This document shows, piece after piece, positions 1 to 12,122 of a DNA stretch of 64,000 bases (positions within the stretch are counted from its first letter, which is position 1; each line of letters begins with the position of its first letter). The notes beneath the pieces were generated by a model. It had not been told where the DNA came from, did not search any database, and saw only the letters and a program-made list of their open reading frames with translations. Position numbers and translations under genes: made by a program. Source of the DNA: Actinernus sp. WN-2022 (Eukaryota; Cnidaria; Anthozoa; Actiniaria; Actinernidae); contig JAOWCC010000441.1 of the NCBI GenBank assembly GCA_030867875.1, positions 248,001-312,000 on the forward strand. The letters are read 5' to 3'.

Positions 1-50
1 TCCAACAGTAGTGTTGTCGACCGCTATTTGGGCACTCTATTAGCAATAGG

Positions 51-770
51 TTACAATGTAACTCGTGTTGAGAAAGTCTCCTTCGAGATATGATGCACGA
101 TCAAACACTTTTCCTTATGATCCCAACCATACACATTGATAGAAATCTCATTTTGCCTCTCTACACGTCTTATTTGTGAGGTTGGTGTTGGCGAATCCAC
201 TCCATCAAAGTTCAACCCATCGTCTTCTTGGTACTTCGATGTCCTTTCGGGGTTTTGTTTTAACGTAAGCAATTGTCATCATAGTTCTTTACGTTGATCA
301 CGGCTTTCTTACTAGCGATTTCTGGAGGTAGTAGTACATACGAACCTCCACGTAGTGGTTGATACCTAGCGATATTTATCCATAGAATATTGACCCTATC
401 TATAACCCAATTCGATCCTCGACTGATCCACTTCTCAATGACGTTATAGATCCTTGCATGTGCTTCTACTATTTCCCCACGTATCTCTTCGTTGTTGGTT
501 AAAGACGGCTTGCAAGCTACGAAAGGTTATATCATATATCGAACCCTCAGGTTTGTCAAGTCGGAGCGTTATGTTCAAAGCTAGTTGAAACTTAATGCTC
601 TTGAGGGCTTGGATCTCTTCATTGAGCATTTCGGTAGTCTGCCTACGTACACCGGCAAGAAAGGCTGCTGGGTCTGCTTCAAAATGATTACCCCTTGGAA
701 CATCCATCTTCCATCCGCGTAAATAATCCTTAATGCCATAGTGTAATACCTTAATAGTAGCCTTTCTCTA
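51..770 (-). pseudogene. Decayed DNA polymerase B-like gene, N-terminal region
   Basis: The minus strand from about 770 down to 51 encodes, in at least two frames, the amino-terminal region of a DNA polymerase B-like protein of the kind carried by Polinton/Maverick elements and related large DNA viruses. Visible blocks in order are IKFQLALNITLRL (about 600-560), RGSNWVID and YQPLRGGSYVLLP (about 395-310), KKAVINVKNYDDNCLR (about 305-260), PTPTSQIRRVERQN and INVYGWD (about 200-120). I match these blocks to that family from memory. After DNCLR the frame shifts and some codons seem to be missing. The reading ends at a stop at 51-53 and the rest of the gene would lie beyond the window edge. No palm motifs are present here. 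It is unlike the polymerase at 55.9-59.3 kb and so belongs to a different lineage. Confidence 0.55.
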
Positions 771-3072
771 ATAGGGGCAACAAAATGCAATAAAATGTAA
801 TAAGTAGTATGTATAAGTGGTGGTTATGGTGCAACACTGACATCATATTGCTGCAATATGACGTTGGTGCTGCACCAGAACCGGCACTTTGTATACTACT
901 CAGGCTCTTGATGTCCTTCATGTCAATGAGACCATCTCCACTGAAAGAAATTAGGCCATCTATAATTGCATTTACTTGAGATGCAACATAGTGTGGGAGG
1001 GAAAAGGATGCTGCCTGCTGGAACAAATGAAGGAGCTCGTTGGGGATACCCTCTTGGACTTGACAAGATAAGATACTGTTTGTAGGGTTGATGTTGTTAT
1101 CATCATTGTTAGTACTTTGATCTTCCAATCCATCACTATTGTTGACATTGTCATCATCATCGTCACCGTCATCATCGTCATCATCGTCGCAGCTTTCAGC
1201 ACTAATAACGACCTCCTCATTACTTTTATATGACTCAGTATCAGAATCATCTGAATCAAAGGGAAGAACAGTAACTTCACTCTCAACCAAAGCCTGGTTA
1301 GAGTAGAGACGACATTCAACAAAGCCGTTTTCTTGTGGCTCGATGCAGTGGAACCTTGAAATTCCTGGAATGGGAGCAGCTTCATTGAAACATTTCTTGA
1401 GGCCAAGTGTAGCAGACATTTCACTGATTTCTTGTTTTTCTACAAGTGAGACAGTCACAGATGAATTGAGCTTTCTGACGACTTCATGGAAGGAGTTTGC
1501 ATCCACGACAACAGCCACTTTTCTTGCTGCCACAGCATTACACACAAGACGTTTAACTGTGCCACCAATCCCGTCTACAACTCCCTTCCCATGTGAGGTG
1601 GCGAAGTAGTTCCACTGGATGTGGACTATCTTGTCAAGTTTGTGAAGAAAACTCACAATGTATTTGTTCTTAAACTGAGAACTTGGACCATCAGAAAAAA
1701 CAAAAACCTTTTTAACCTCAGCATGCTTTTCCTTGACAAATTTATCAAGAACAATAGACATCATTACTGAAACAGATGTCTTAACATGAGACATTTCATC
1801 AGACACAATGACATGTGACTCACAGACACCGTCACCCGAGGAATCCCTCGTCCAGATAGCAATTGTGAAGAGGGTAACCTGCTCCTGGTTCCAGTGAGCA
1901 GACTGGATCTCGACTTGGTGCTTACACAAGTAGTTCTCTGCAAAATCTACTTGAACTACAGCCTCCTCCTTGTCTAGTTTTTCTAGCCTCTGTTCAAAGT
2001 ACCTTGACTGCTGTCGCTTGATAAAGACGTGCCTTAAAAATGAAGGCATATCTGAATGAAGTAAGGCCAGCACATCTCTGATAGTGCCTTCTTTACAGAC
2101 CTTTTTCATCTTGTTAACCACTTTCTTACTGTGTAAGGCTTTCTTCCCTACTGGAACTCTTACTTCAACTCTCTCCCACTGATACCATAACGTTGTATCA
2201 TCAAGGGAAATATCGCATTGCTCTGCAATAGCATCCAGCCACTTAGGGCAGCTACTACATTTACCAAACATTCACATCTCTGAGTCAGGGTCACATACAA
2301 AGTTATTAACATAGTCCCCAGAATAGTTTGGAAAATCAGTTATCTCTCTGCTGAGACAGTCACAAATCAACCGAATATTCTCATGATATTGACAAAGGCA
2401 TACGTTCTGCGGCATATCAGACGAAAATAGAACATTCACTGGGCGAAGAGAACTGAACTTGCTCAGTCCAATCTTAACATCTGGGTTTTCTTTCATGAAA
2501 AGAGCATGAGCCTCTTTCAATGAGCACATCAGATGCCTCTTCTGGAAGTGTAATTTCTTTCCACTTTGCCAGCTGGTTACAAAGTCTTTCTTTCCAGGAG
2601 CTTGTCGCGAAATAGAATCTTGCAAGTAAAAACTTGTAACTTTTGAAACTGTTGCAGCTGGAAGGCTCTTTCTGCTCGCTGTACTGGCTTTCTTCTTTTT
2701 AGGAGTATGAATTCCTGTGGCAGAAGCTAACTTCGCAATAACTGCTTTTCTTTTCCTTGGGCTTCTTGGAAGATGGGGCTTAACTTTACCCACTGCTTTT
2801 CCAAGTGCTTGAGGTGTATGGTACACAGCTTTTTCTTCACCATCAGCTTTCTTCATTTTCTCTGCTTCCTTAGAGTTGAGTCTAAATCTCTTTACTCTCT
2901 CCCTATTGAGCCCTCTCTTCCTAGCAACCTCTGCTGAACTTTGAGTATTTGGCTTGGTTCTAACAAGTTTCTTTCATTCTAGGTCCTTGTTTTTATAAAC
3001 ATTATACTTTTCAAAATCTTCTTTCAGCTTTTTCCTGAATATCCGTGACCTCTCAGCGCTTGTTTTTGGCAT
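751..3072 (-). pseudogene. DDE-like transposase gene with two in-frame TGA stops
   Basis: A single frame runs from an ATG at 3072 to a stop at 751, about 774 codons, broken only by TGA at 2976-2974 and TGA at 2274-2272. The start region is basic (MPKTSAERSRIFRKKLKED). A lysine-rich segment follows, then the part from 2271 has VQVDFAENY (residues 106-114 of that part), FSDGPSSQFKNK (192-203) and HGKGVVDGIGGTVKR. These acidic residues and spacing suit an RNase H-fold DDE transposase. The family is a common uncharacterised one in cnidarian genomes, from memory; I cannot name the superfamily. The tail carries a long Asp run coded by a GAT/GAC repeat near 1150-1195. Both stops could be CGA to TGA transitions, typical of an ageing copy. 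Otherwise the frame is remarkably open, so the copy is fairly young. Confidence 0.6.
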
Positions 3073-3423
3073 TTTGAAACGTGCACTTCAATCTTTACAG
3101 AGAATTTGAGGAAGGAATATATAACTGGTCAGTGGAATAAGTCACTCTGGGCATGCTCAACCTTTCTTCTGAGCATGCTCATTGAGTTATTTATAACTGC
3201 TGACCCAAGTAATGCAGAAAAGTTTGCAATCATTTAAGCTGTATTATCTTTCACTTTTACATGAAGTTAATATATAACAAAACCTATTCTAAAGGCATTT
3301 ACTTGCAATGAAGTGCAAAAACTGTGTCACTGTGAATAAATTATACTTTTTTTTCCACTTCAGAGACACAAAGCATTGATTTTAACATGAAATTGTAACA
3401 ATTCTGCAAAGATCACAAAAATG

Positions 3424-3827
3424 TAATGTCCGCAACGTTTTTTGTGTAATGTCCGCAACAGATGTTTTTGCTTATAACTTTCATATTATTAGGAAACTTG
3501 AGATTTTTTTTTTTGATGTTTTGCAACTTCATTTATCATTAAGCATAGAAAATATTTTACTTTTTTTCCAACAAGTCACAACTCACAGGAAATGGAATTT
3601 GAAAATCATTAGTCAACATGTGGTTGTTTTTGCTGTAATGTCCGCAACAGACTTTTGAAAATTAATTATGCAAAAAGTATAACAGGTAGGAATGTTTTTT
3701 TGATAGATAAAGAAAGAGCTCACTCTTGTTGTTAAGTAGTGTAAGTTTCATTAGCTCAACTGATTTATCTAAAAAGTTAGACAGGGTTACATATCAATTT
3801 CCATGCTCTGACTGTAATGTCCGCAAC
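3424..3827 (+). repeat. Four copies of a 13-bp motif TAATGTCCGCAAC
   Basis: The 13-mer TAATGTCCGCAAC occurs at 3424-3436, 3447-3459, 3636-3648 and 3815-3827, all in the same direction, just upstream of the transposase gene start at 3072. Clustered short direct repeats beside a transposase gene often serve as subterminal transposase-binding sites. No matching terminal inverted repeat is visible near 750, so the other transposon end is probably lost. Confidence 0.5.
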
Positions 3828-3839
3828 GTGGAATGGGCC

Positions 3840-5000
3840 AAAAGTGCATTTTAAAGGAGTGAACTACCGAGCACTCAGTTCACATCCGTTTCCTACGGTC
3901 TCCAGAGGAAATGACTGATAATTCATGAGCTTACATATGCTATAATTTCCAAGATGTACCTTTAGTCAAAGCGGAATGCGTGTCTCTTTCCGTGCCTTCA
4001 ATGAAGTCGTCGTAAAGTGGAATTTGATGACTGCAGAGTACATGAAAAATATTATTTTATTCACCCAAATGTTGTCATTTTTTCCTTTCGCTTAGCCAGC
4101 ATCCCCGTTTACTGCTGTAAAAATATTTGGGAATTCCAATCAATATTTCTGGTCATTAAGTTTCGAAAAGTAAGACATAGTGTAGCGCACTTCACGCTAG
4201 AAAGTTCAGCAGTCATGAATTTGAAGTACATGTAGTTCGAAATATCGGCTGCCATGGACTGGATAATTAGTTTTACAGCTTCATACGTATGTCGATTGGT
4301 CCGATGGAATTGCGGTGCATTCGCCCCCGAGTCAACTCGCCCACGTCTCGAGTCGCACACGTATTTAAGTCGTTTCGCCCACGCTAGATTTAATGTAAAA
4401 AAATTATTTGAAGTGTTCGTCAATTTTTGTGAACTACAACGCTAAGTCGTTTGCGGTTTAGCCCACACTAGATTTGATGTAAAAATATTGTTGAAGCCTT
4501 AGTTTTATCTACAACGGATTAACGTACACATCCGCTATTAGCGTACATATTAGTTATATTAGAGAGCTTAAGCATCAACAACGGCAGCGAGGACAAGACC
4601 TAGAAAAATGTTTTCTCCCGAAATGTAATGTTAACTATTTTCTTCGTTCGCCTTTAATTACTTTTCACATTCATATCTTCGAAAAATATGATAAGCATAT
4701 AGTTCCGTTCACGCCGAACGAGAAAAAACGGAGTGATTTACTTTCTTACGATGGCGTTCTCTTGTAAACGTAAAATTTGTGTTTTCCAGGCAATGGTTGA
4801 AATGTGGGCGACTGCGTGCATTTCCACGTGCAGCTATTGTATTTCGTAATTAAGGCTATTGTTTTATGCCGTCGTACTAGAGGTTTCCGTCGTTGATGCT
4901 TAAGCTCTCTATTAGCTCTGTTTGACAAGGACACACTTCAATTTTTTTCTTTATTTATTACAAAATCAAGCAAATATTTACAAGCATATGGGATTATGTC
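3840..5000. other. Intergenic, no supported gene
   Basis: AT-rich sequence with only short open frames on both strands. Two segments near 4370-4400 and 4450-4490 share the pattern CGCCCACGCTAGATTTAATG / AGCCCACACTAGATTTGATG, a short degenerate direct repeat. I see no gene. Confidence 0.4.
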
Positions 5001-5021
5001 ATCAATTACTTAACAAATTTA

Positions 5022-5298
5022 TCAGTCAATTCGAGCTGGACCATTCAGTCTGGAACATGCCTTCAGTAACTGGGCCACAGTCTTTTCCCGCTGGTCATAC
5101 TGATCCCAGTGCGCATAGAGCTTGGCCCGTAGCTTGCAGTACTTCTTGTGCTGTATTCTCTTCAGCTTCTCATTTGACACAAGGCGGATGTTAACTGCAG
5201 CCGGTGTGGCTTCTCGGTGTAACAGCTGGATACATACAGCTTTATTTAGGCACGCTGGCCCCAACAACAGAACGTACTCTGCTGGTTTCTACGAGGGG
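5022..5298 (-). CDS. Possible terminal exon of an unrecognised gene
   Basis: The minus strand is open from a stop near 5296 to TGA at 5022-5024 and encodes about 88 residues ending KACSRLNGPARID. An AG that could be a splice acceptor sits just upstream (AAACCAGCAG). The middle is basic (NEKLKRIQHKKYCKLRAKLY) and the end, with W-x-Q-Y and TVAQLLKA, recalls the last helices of a death-fold domain. That resemblance is weak. Amino-acid composition looks protein-like, but no partner exons are visible nearby and no polyadenylation site was seen, so this is only a candidate. Confidence 0.25.
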
Positions 5299-5471
5299 CG
5301 TGAAATATTTTCAATATGTTAACTATTACAACTAATTAGAAATATAGTAAGTTATATTCAGACTTAAAAATGTGTTTACAAGGAGAGGTAAAAAGTAATA
5401 TTCATAGGCTATTCAGTTGGTATTATTCAAATTACTTATTATAAAAACTAATAGTATTTAAGATTGAGCTA

Positions 5472-6449
5472 TCAACGTGACCCTACATCAGGCAATTTCT
5501 TTATTTCTCTCCAGAATTGTTGGAGCGATTCCGCTAGTTTAGCTTTGCGCGGAAGGGTATTCCATAGCATAACACCATTATATTTAAAGCTTCTTTTCAA
5601 AAACTCTCTTTTTGGCTTTGGAAGTGCTAGGTTTGTTTCATAGTTTCTTAAGTTGTAGCTATTCTGACGATCGTTCAGAGTTATAAATGATTTTTTAAGG
5701 CAGGGTGCGGAGTAGCCATGAAGTATTTTGTATATTAAGATAGATTTTGTACAAGCATGCCTTACATCAAGTGTTTGCCAGCCTAGAGCATCGAGTATGT
5801 CAACAGATTAATTTCATAGCTGTCACCAGTAATTACTCTGACAACCAAGACACAGAAATGATCTATCAAAGAAAGTAATTCACCAGAAACGACAGCATAG
5901 TCGACCACACTAGTACCATTGTAAGTCTGACATGTATACTGGCCTCTGTAATCACCTTTTGTTCTCCCATTCAAAATGATTAGTCCGTTACCGCAACATA
6001 ACTCTACCAATGCCCTTCCATACGTGTTTACCTGAATGTCTCTAGAGTTCTGCCGCTCATACGAACTAACCACATTACCCATACCGTCAACGTAAGGATC
6101 AAGGACGACATCCTCGACAATCCCTATCCTAGCATTAAAATCGCCACATACATGTACATGTACATGTACAGTGTAAGATAATCTCGCCTTTCCCAGAAAA
6201 CTTGTAAATACCCTCCTGAAGAGTCTCAAAATTATCCCGATTTAACCTTTTCTCTCTAGACGAATTTTGTGGAAGAATGTACACAGAACAAACATAGTCT
6301 TTTTCCAACTTCCACCAAACGAAATCCTCACTACTATCCTTATCCAAAAACTTGACACCCTTTCGTAAAGAGGACTTTACAAGAATTGTGATTCCACCTG
6401 AATTTCTGCGAGCATTTCTAGGTACTTTCCTATACTTCAACATGGACAT
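5472..6449 (-). pseudogene. L2/CR1-like retrotransposon ORF2, reverse transcriptase deleted
   Basis: Minus-strand remnant of the second ORF of a non-LTR retrotransposon. From 6449 to about 5800 it encodes pieces of the apurinic-type endonuclease: NSGGITILVKSSLR, the catalytic-site block GDFNARIG (near 6130), then GQYTC and SVVDYAV. There is a frameshift near 6150-6180, next to a CATGTACATGTACATGTA run. At about 5790 the reading passes directly into the conserved carboxy-terminal tail of such proteins (LALPKPKREFLKRSFKYNG, then LWNTLPRKAKL) and stops at 5474-5472. The whole reverse transcriptase palm is therefore missing, so this is an internally deleted copy. ORF1 of the same element lies upstream at 6.7-8.3 kb. 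Confidence 0.7.
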
Positions 6450-6704
6450 CGTTACATGTCAGCCATGTTTCTATGAGGGAAACAAAATGAAACTCCTTAA
6501 TCATCGAAAGAAAGTCGTGATCGGCTAACGAAATCGAAAGCCCCTGTTCCATGAACAAAAGCTAAGAGCGTCTTTGCTCGTCATAATGAACCTAAACAAA
6601 TGGAGTGCTGACACCCTTATCAGTCAACAAAATAGAGAAAAAGCAAACAATAAATTCATAATAATAACACTTATAAATTAACATAATATAATAAAAAGAA
6701 TAAA

Positions 6705-8247
6705 CTAAACAGTTGACCTTATTTGTGTCCTGACATACGGGAGACCTGTCTGAGGGTTATAAAATGCGAACCCTGCTGGAGGAGGTGGAAGCATCATTTG
6801 TTGTCGTGGTAGATTATCCATAATGTTCGTTTGCACAAGTTGACTCAACGCACTCATAACATCCTTTAATTGTGACGAAATAACATTCAATTCGTCACGA
6901 TTCTCGCGAGGCTGTGCCACTGCTGTCATACGTTCTTGAGCGGGTAATTCACCTTCAACGTCTTGTACGCTCACACGGTGGCGTTGTCTGACATGAGAAA
7001 CCGGCAAGCCAAATGCCAAAGTGATACCATATTTGATATTATTCTCCAAAGGAGGAACGCCTACCCTCTTATTCATGTGTTTTGAGTCAAAAAAATAACT
7101 GTTTTCGTAAGTTACTGTTATCAACATGGGTGACATTCTTTAGTCCTTTGATCTGTTCATGGATAGCCATATTAGCATTAAACACTGCTTCATCCAAATC
7201 ATCGCTCCGAGGTGTGATACTTGATATTATAATCTTGCTATCAGGAAACGCTTTAACCGCTGTTTGTACCATACGAACCTGGTTCTGAATTATATCTTGA
7301 ACATCACAATGTTATACATCATTCTCTCTGGTATTAATTAATATTCCTTGTCGTACTGCGAACCTCGGTGATTCTAAAATATCGACCGCTCTATTTGTAT
7401 CTCCACAGGCAATAACTTTAAACTTGCTATTCCGCGGGATCTGCCTGAAGTTAAGAAACTTCCGATTAGAATCACACAAAATGACAAAATCATACTCAGC
7501 AATAGCAGTATTAGTGCGATGGTCAACCCTCACTAACTCATTAACACGCGGTGTTGGTCTTTCTTCATGAACATCCTCTTGCTCAGCTGGACTTTCTGTT
7601 ATAATTGGGCGAACTCGGATAGACTCATCTTCAACACTATGCTTAACCTCAACATTTTGTATTCTCGATTCCAAAGCCTCAACATTGGCTATCAAATTCT
7701 CGTTAAATTTCTCTAGGACACGCAGTTGTCTCTGTAAGACACCCTTCTCTTCTATTATAGAGCCAATCCGACCCTGAAGTTTCTTCACTTCTGAATCCGC
7801 CTTACATATTAGCTCCTCTACCTCACGAAAATCACCCTCGAGAGACTTCTTAAAAACGGCCATTTCATTCTTCATAGCTGTCGTCAAGTTCGCTTGATCC
7901 GACGTAACTCTTTCACTGAGCATTTTTAATGTAAACTTAGTTTCCGCAGCTGATTTATCCAATTTGGCAAATATATCTTCCAGCTTTGACAATCTATCTC
8001 CAAAAGACTGCACCACATCAAACAATTTCCGCTGTTCATTAATGGTGATTTCACGTGCTACAGGCGAGGATTTCTTCTTAGTCTGCACGGGAGAAAATAT
8101 TTTAACTGGCCGCTTCTGACCTCTACGGCGCGGAGACTGGTTTAAAACTCCCCTTGGATTTCTTGTGATGAACTTCAATTTCCCTAACTGTCTCGTCCCC
8201 TTTAATAGTATCCGAGTCATGAAATACATCAAGGGATACATCATCAA
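6705..8247 (-). pseudogene. Retrotransposon ORF1 with coiled coil and SGNH-esterase-like domain
   Basis: Minus-strand ORF1 of the same retrotransposon as the endonuclease remnant downstream. The first half, from about 8150 to 7640, is charged and heptad-rich (KLEDIFAKLDKSAAETKF) and should form a coiled coil. An SGNH/GDSL-like hydrolase region follows: YDFVILCDSNRKF (nucleophile block), ILINTRENDV, then after an in-frame TAA at about 7310 FPDSKIIISSITPRSD. After a frameshift near 7110 comes YFFDSKHMNK, which supplies the Asp-x-x-His catalytic pair. Esterase ORF1 proteins of this form are known in CR1-like elements. Upstream frames to about 8450 may hold the true start but are shifted. The gene is dead because of the stop and the frameshift. 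Confidence 0.65.
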
Positions 8248-8449
8248 GATTTAAACCATTTCCGGACAGACTCTTGAAAACCATTCTCATACAGGGAACT
8301 GATCTGAGTATTTTGCAACTCTTGACCATCAGATAAAGCATAAACAAATCGTCGTAGTTTCACAAACTCAGTGTTCTTCCAGAAACCACGATAGCGTCCT
8401 TGAACCATTACTTTCTGTTTGATCAAATAGACAGTGAAGTACATCAAAG

Positions 8450-9157
8450 TACTCGTGTCGCCGCCATTTTTAACCTTAAAAAGCTGGATTATCAGCTGAA
8501 CGAGCTCTTCCCCTTGATCAGTTTTTTTCTATCCAGTCCGTCTTGTAATCCAGTAGCGGATCTTGAGAGCTGTTAACCACTGAAGAAAACAGGAATTACT
8601 TGACACGATAAACATGTGCGCTGCGCCCTTCTCTGACGTTTCGATGCAATCAAGCTCTGCATCGCTATCTTGAGCAGACAGACTACCGGGCACGAGAAAT
8701 TTCTTCATCGCCCACCTCTAGGTCCACATCCATCTTATATAACCAATTCCAATAAAAATAACAAAAGAAAATAGGACTGAAAGAGCCAGTAGCACTAGAT
8801 GCACAGACTTAGCACACGCAAGTGTGATCAGCTGCCATCATGTTCACTGTCATAGGGCGAAAGCTATGAATACTTACTTTCAATGTGCTTATAATCATGA
8901 AGGTTCGTGGAATAAGGCATGTAAGAATATAAAAGCTGAGTTCACTAAAATGCCAGCGTCCAACTGAAATTTAAGTGACGCCGTTTAATTGTTCTTCGGT
9001 TTGTGCCAGTATTCAAATTTTCCGTAATCTGATTGGTTAAAGTTGACACTTCACACCTAGCAGGACAATTCAATCCATTGTAAGGTTTGTTGGTCGAACG
9101 ACTGGTGGCATCGGGTAATCTGTGAATTCAAGTTGTATTTAGGAAAGCGGCACCCAT
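8450..9157. other. Intergenic, probably retrotransposon 5-prime region
   Basis: No gene supported. The part next to 8450 is probably the 5-prime untranslated region of the minus-strand retrotransposon just described. A CpG-bearing stretch lies near 8620-8680. Confidence 0.3.
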
Positions 9158-9176
9158 ATAATAATAATAATAATAA
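9158..9176 (-). repeat. (ATA)n microsatellite tail of a retrotransposon
   Basis: A short ATA run lies just past the 3-prime side of the minus-strand reverse transcriptase remnant at 9.46-11.25 kb. Simple-repeat tails in place of poly(A) are typical of L2/CR1-like elements, so this probably marks the 3-prime end of that copy. Confidence 0.6.
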
Positions 9177-9457
9177 CAATATTTCTACAGGAAAACTCCC
9201 TCACGTACTGTGATTTTCAGGGAGGTCCTGCATAACTAAAAGTAATAACGAAGACTAAAAGGCTATAAAAGGTTAAGAATTAGAGCTAAAATGCTAAGAA
9301 TACTAATGTTAGACAACAGTGCTATTACTTTAAAAAAACTTTTGAAAACGATCAAATTTTCAGCGATCTTCGAATTGAGGTCTAATGCGTTCCAGTCTTC
9401 GATTGCTTGGAACGCAAAGCGCTGCTTTCCCCAATTTGTGCGGACGCGTGGGAGATG

Positions 9458-11245
9458 TTAATCTCCACTGCGGCGCGTATTGTAATTATGGTATGCATTA
9501 TTCTTTTTAAGATTAAAGTTGAAATTAATAAAGTTATTCAAACACTTAAAAATAGCTATACAGCGATGGTTGTGACGGCGACGACTTAATGGCTGCCATT
9601 GTAGTTGTTCTATAGCTTGTGTTCCTGAAGAGTATCTAGGTAGGTCTAAGATTGTTCTGGCAGCATTATTTTGTAAAATTTGTAAATGGCTCATGAGAAC
9701 TACATTGTTTTTGTCGCCCCATACTAAATCGGCATAGTCAAGTAAAGGTAAAATAAGGCTATTATACAGTGTGATACGGGCATCTAATGGCAGCAAGATT
9801 TTCACACGGCGAAGTACTCCAAGCCTCTAACAAACTTTCTTGCTTAGGGCGTCAATATGTTCAGCCCAGCTCATATTCTGTTGTATTTGTATACCGAGGT
9901 ATTTAAAAGATTCCTTCCGTTCTAGAAGGTAACCGTTTATCTCTAGCGATAAACCACTAAAGGAACTTAACTTACGCGAACTACCAAAAACTACAAATTT
10001 ACATTTATCTACGTTAAGAGTTAATAAATTGTCATTGAACCATTTGCTAAAAACCTTCAGGTCCGAGTTCAATTTGTCTGTAAGGTCCTTTACATCGTTT
10101 GAAGAGTAATATATGACTGTGTCATCAGCGTAAAGAGAGACATCGCAGCACCTCGCACAAGATGGCAGTTCATTAATATAGATGATAAAGAGGAGGGGCA
10201 CTAATACGCTTCCTTGTGGAACACCAACGGGTACGTGCTTGGCTGATGAGCTGACACCACTAACTGAAGTAACTTGCATTCTGTGGGACAAGTAAGATTT
10301 AAACCACTCCACACTGGGACTCGAAAATCCCAAACTAGTGAGCTTATTTAGTAGAAGTGAATGATCCACGGTGTCGAAAGCTTTCGATAGATCGAGGAAG
10401 ACCGCGCCCGTAACAAAACCCATGTCCATCTTTTCCAGTATTTGGTCACTGAAATGCATCGGTCTAAAACCGAATTGTCTAGATGTTAACATATTATTAT
10501 CTAAAAGATAGGCATAGACCTGTGTATGCACAGCTTTTTCAAGAATCTTACTGACGGTTGGCAGAATAGTAATGGAGGCTGTAGTTACTTGGACCGCTTC
10601 TTTCGCCTGCTTTAAAAAGAGCCGTCACTTTGCCTGACTTCCAGATTGAGAGAAAAGTAGAGGACGAGAGTGAGCGGTTGAATAGCTTTGTTAAAGCAGG
10701 GGCTATAGCAGCAGTTGAGTCATTTAGAAGGCGTGCACTAATTCCATCCAGGCCTATTGCCTTATTCGTTTTAAGTTTACTAAGCTGCCTACGCACATTG
10801 TTCCTTAACGGGCTGAAAACTAAATGTAGCCAAATTAGTGTCAGTCGAATTATGATGTAAGGAGACGTTTTCCCAAACGTAACCTAAGCCCGATTTGATT
10901 TTGTTCGCCAGCTTAGTACCAATCGAGGCAAAGTGATTGTTCATAATCCCAGCGATAGATGAAGCACTTGCGTACGAAACACCATCAAGCTTGAATAGAG
11001 GTCACAGAGGAGCTGCCTTTAGACTTACGAGAGGTAATCTCATTCAGAGTTTTCCACAGGGCACCTCTTTACTAGTTTATTGACGAAAGTTTTAGTTTTC
11101 TTGATTAGTTTATTGACGAAAGTTTTAGTTTTCTTGAAAAGCCTCCAATGATACTCGGGAGTTAGTTTTGACGGCTTTTCTGTAGTGAAAGTCGCGTTCC
11201 CGCATGGCGTTTAACACATCCGTTGTCATCCAAGGAGCCTGAAAA
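9458..11245 (-). pseudogene. L2/CR1-like retrotransposon ORF2, 5-prime truncated
   Basis: Minus-strand reverse transcriptase remnant. From the 5-prime side: APWMTTDVLNAMRERDF near 11230-11190 (linker between endonuclease and reverse transcriptase), LKTNKAIGLDGIS near 10770, QFGFRP near 10470, VFLDLSKAFDTVDHSLLLNKL near 10400 (palm motif A), GVPQGSVL near 10220, then the catalytic YADDT near 10120, and KYLGIQI near 9900. A C-terminal part (ILLPLDARITLYNSLILPLLDYADLVWG) runs from 9805 to 9458. Frame breaks occur near 9815, 10540 and in 10.8-11.2 kb. A 33-bp in-frame tandem duplication (about 11,070-11,135) lies in the linker. The endonuclease is absent, so the copy is 5-prime truncated near 11,250. 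Confidence 0.75.
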
Positions 11246-11249
11246 CCTT

Positions 11250-12120
11250 TATATACTTATACATCTCACCAACAGGGCCACCACGTTTATCAGGTGGTCA
11301 GAAAACAAGAATGGGGGAAGTCTTTATACACTGTTCAAGCTACATTGTATATAGTGCTGTTTATGCAGTGCTAAAAGCATGACCCCCAGCTGATCAATGT
11401 AAGCCCGAAGCCGTGATGCATTGAGCAATATCTCATTCTGCTACAAATCTAAAGGATTGTATCTGTCCAGTCCTACACAAATGCTTTCGGCAAATCATGC
11501 ATCAGGGAGATATTGTGAAGTTTGCTGTTGAAACGTGAGCACCAACCGCACTGAACAAATTTCACTCGATGAACAACCAAAGCATTTGATGGAATGTAAC
11601 CGGAACAGCCAAGCAATCCCATGAATTTGATGAATTACAAGACTGAGCAAGAAGATCAAAGTAAAGAAGCACCTTTCTTCAGGTAGAAAATATCCTATAA
11701 GTGTAGACATGTTATACCATTGATACACCACGTCAAAGAAATCACGAGAGATCCAGGCAGTGATTATAGTCTGCATCAGATTTTGAGGCAAACAAAAGAC
11801 AATTCATGGTTTCTAAATTATAATCCTTGAAGCCTACTCTCTATTTTAGAAATATCGGTACTGTATACATTATGACACTTTATATAAAGAAAATATTTCC
11901 AGCTGCATGATCTGGACTTTGGCCCATCAAACTCTATCCTGGGTTGTTAGATTGTTGACTCTCGCTCGAGCGATTTCACATCGGCCGCAAAAGCTTGTCA
12001 GATATAACTCGTAAGGGGTTTAGGCAAAAGTTTGTTATTGAAAAACTTAGAATGCAATTGTTAAATGAATGTCTTCTTACAATGCTGAGTATTTTCCTGT
12101 TTAAAGTAACGCTTGTTTGG
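11250..12120. other. Intergenic, no supported gene
   Basis: No convincing coding sequence or repeat on either strand. A 98-codon minus-strand frame at 11,495-11,791 has no recognisable domain and is probably chance. Confidence 0.3.
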
Positions 12121-12122
12121 GT

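Noticed and set aside
2272..2976. Two in-frame TGA codons as selenocysteine sites
   Set aside because: The gene is a transposase, no SECIS-like hairpin was noticed, and both fit CGA to TGA decay.
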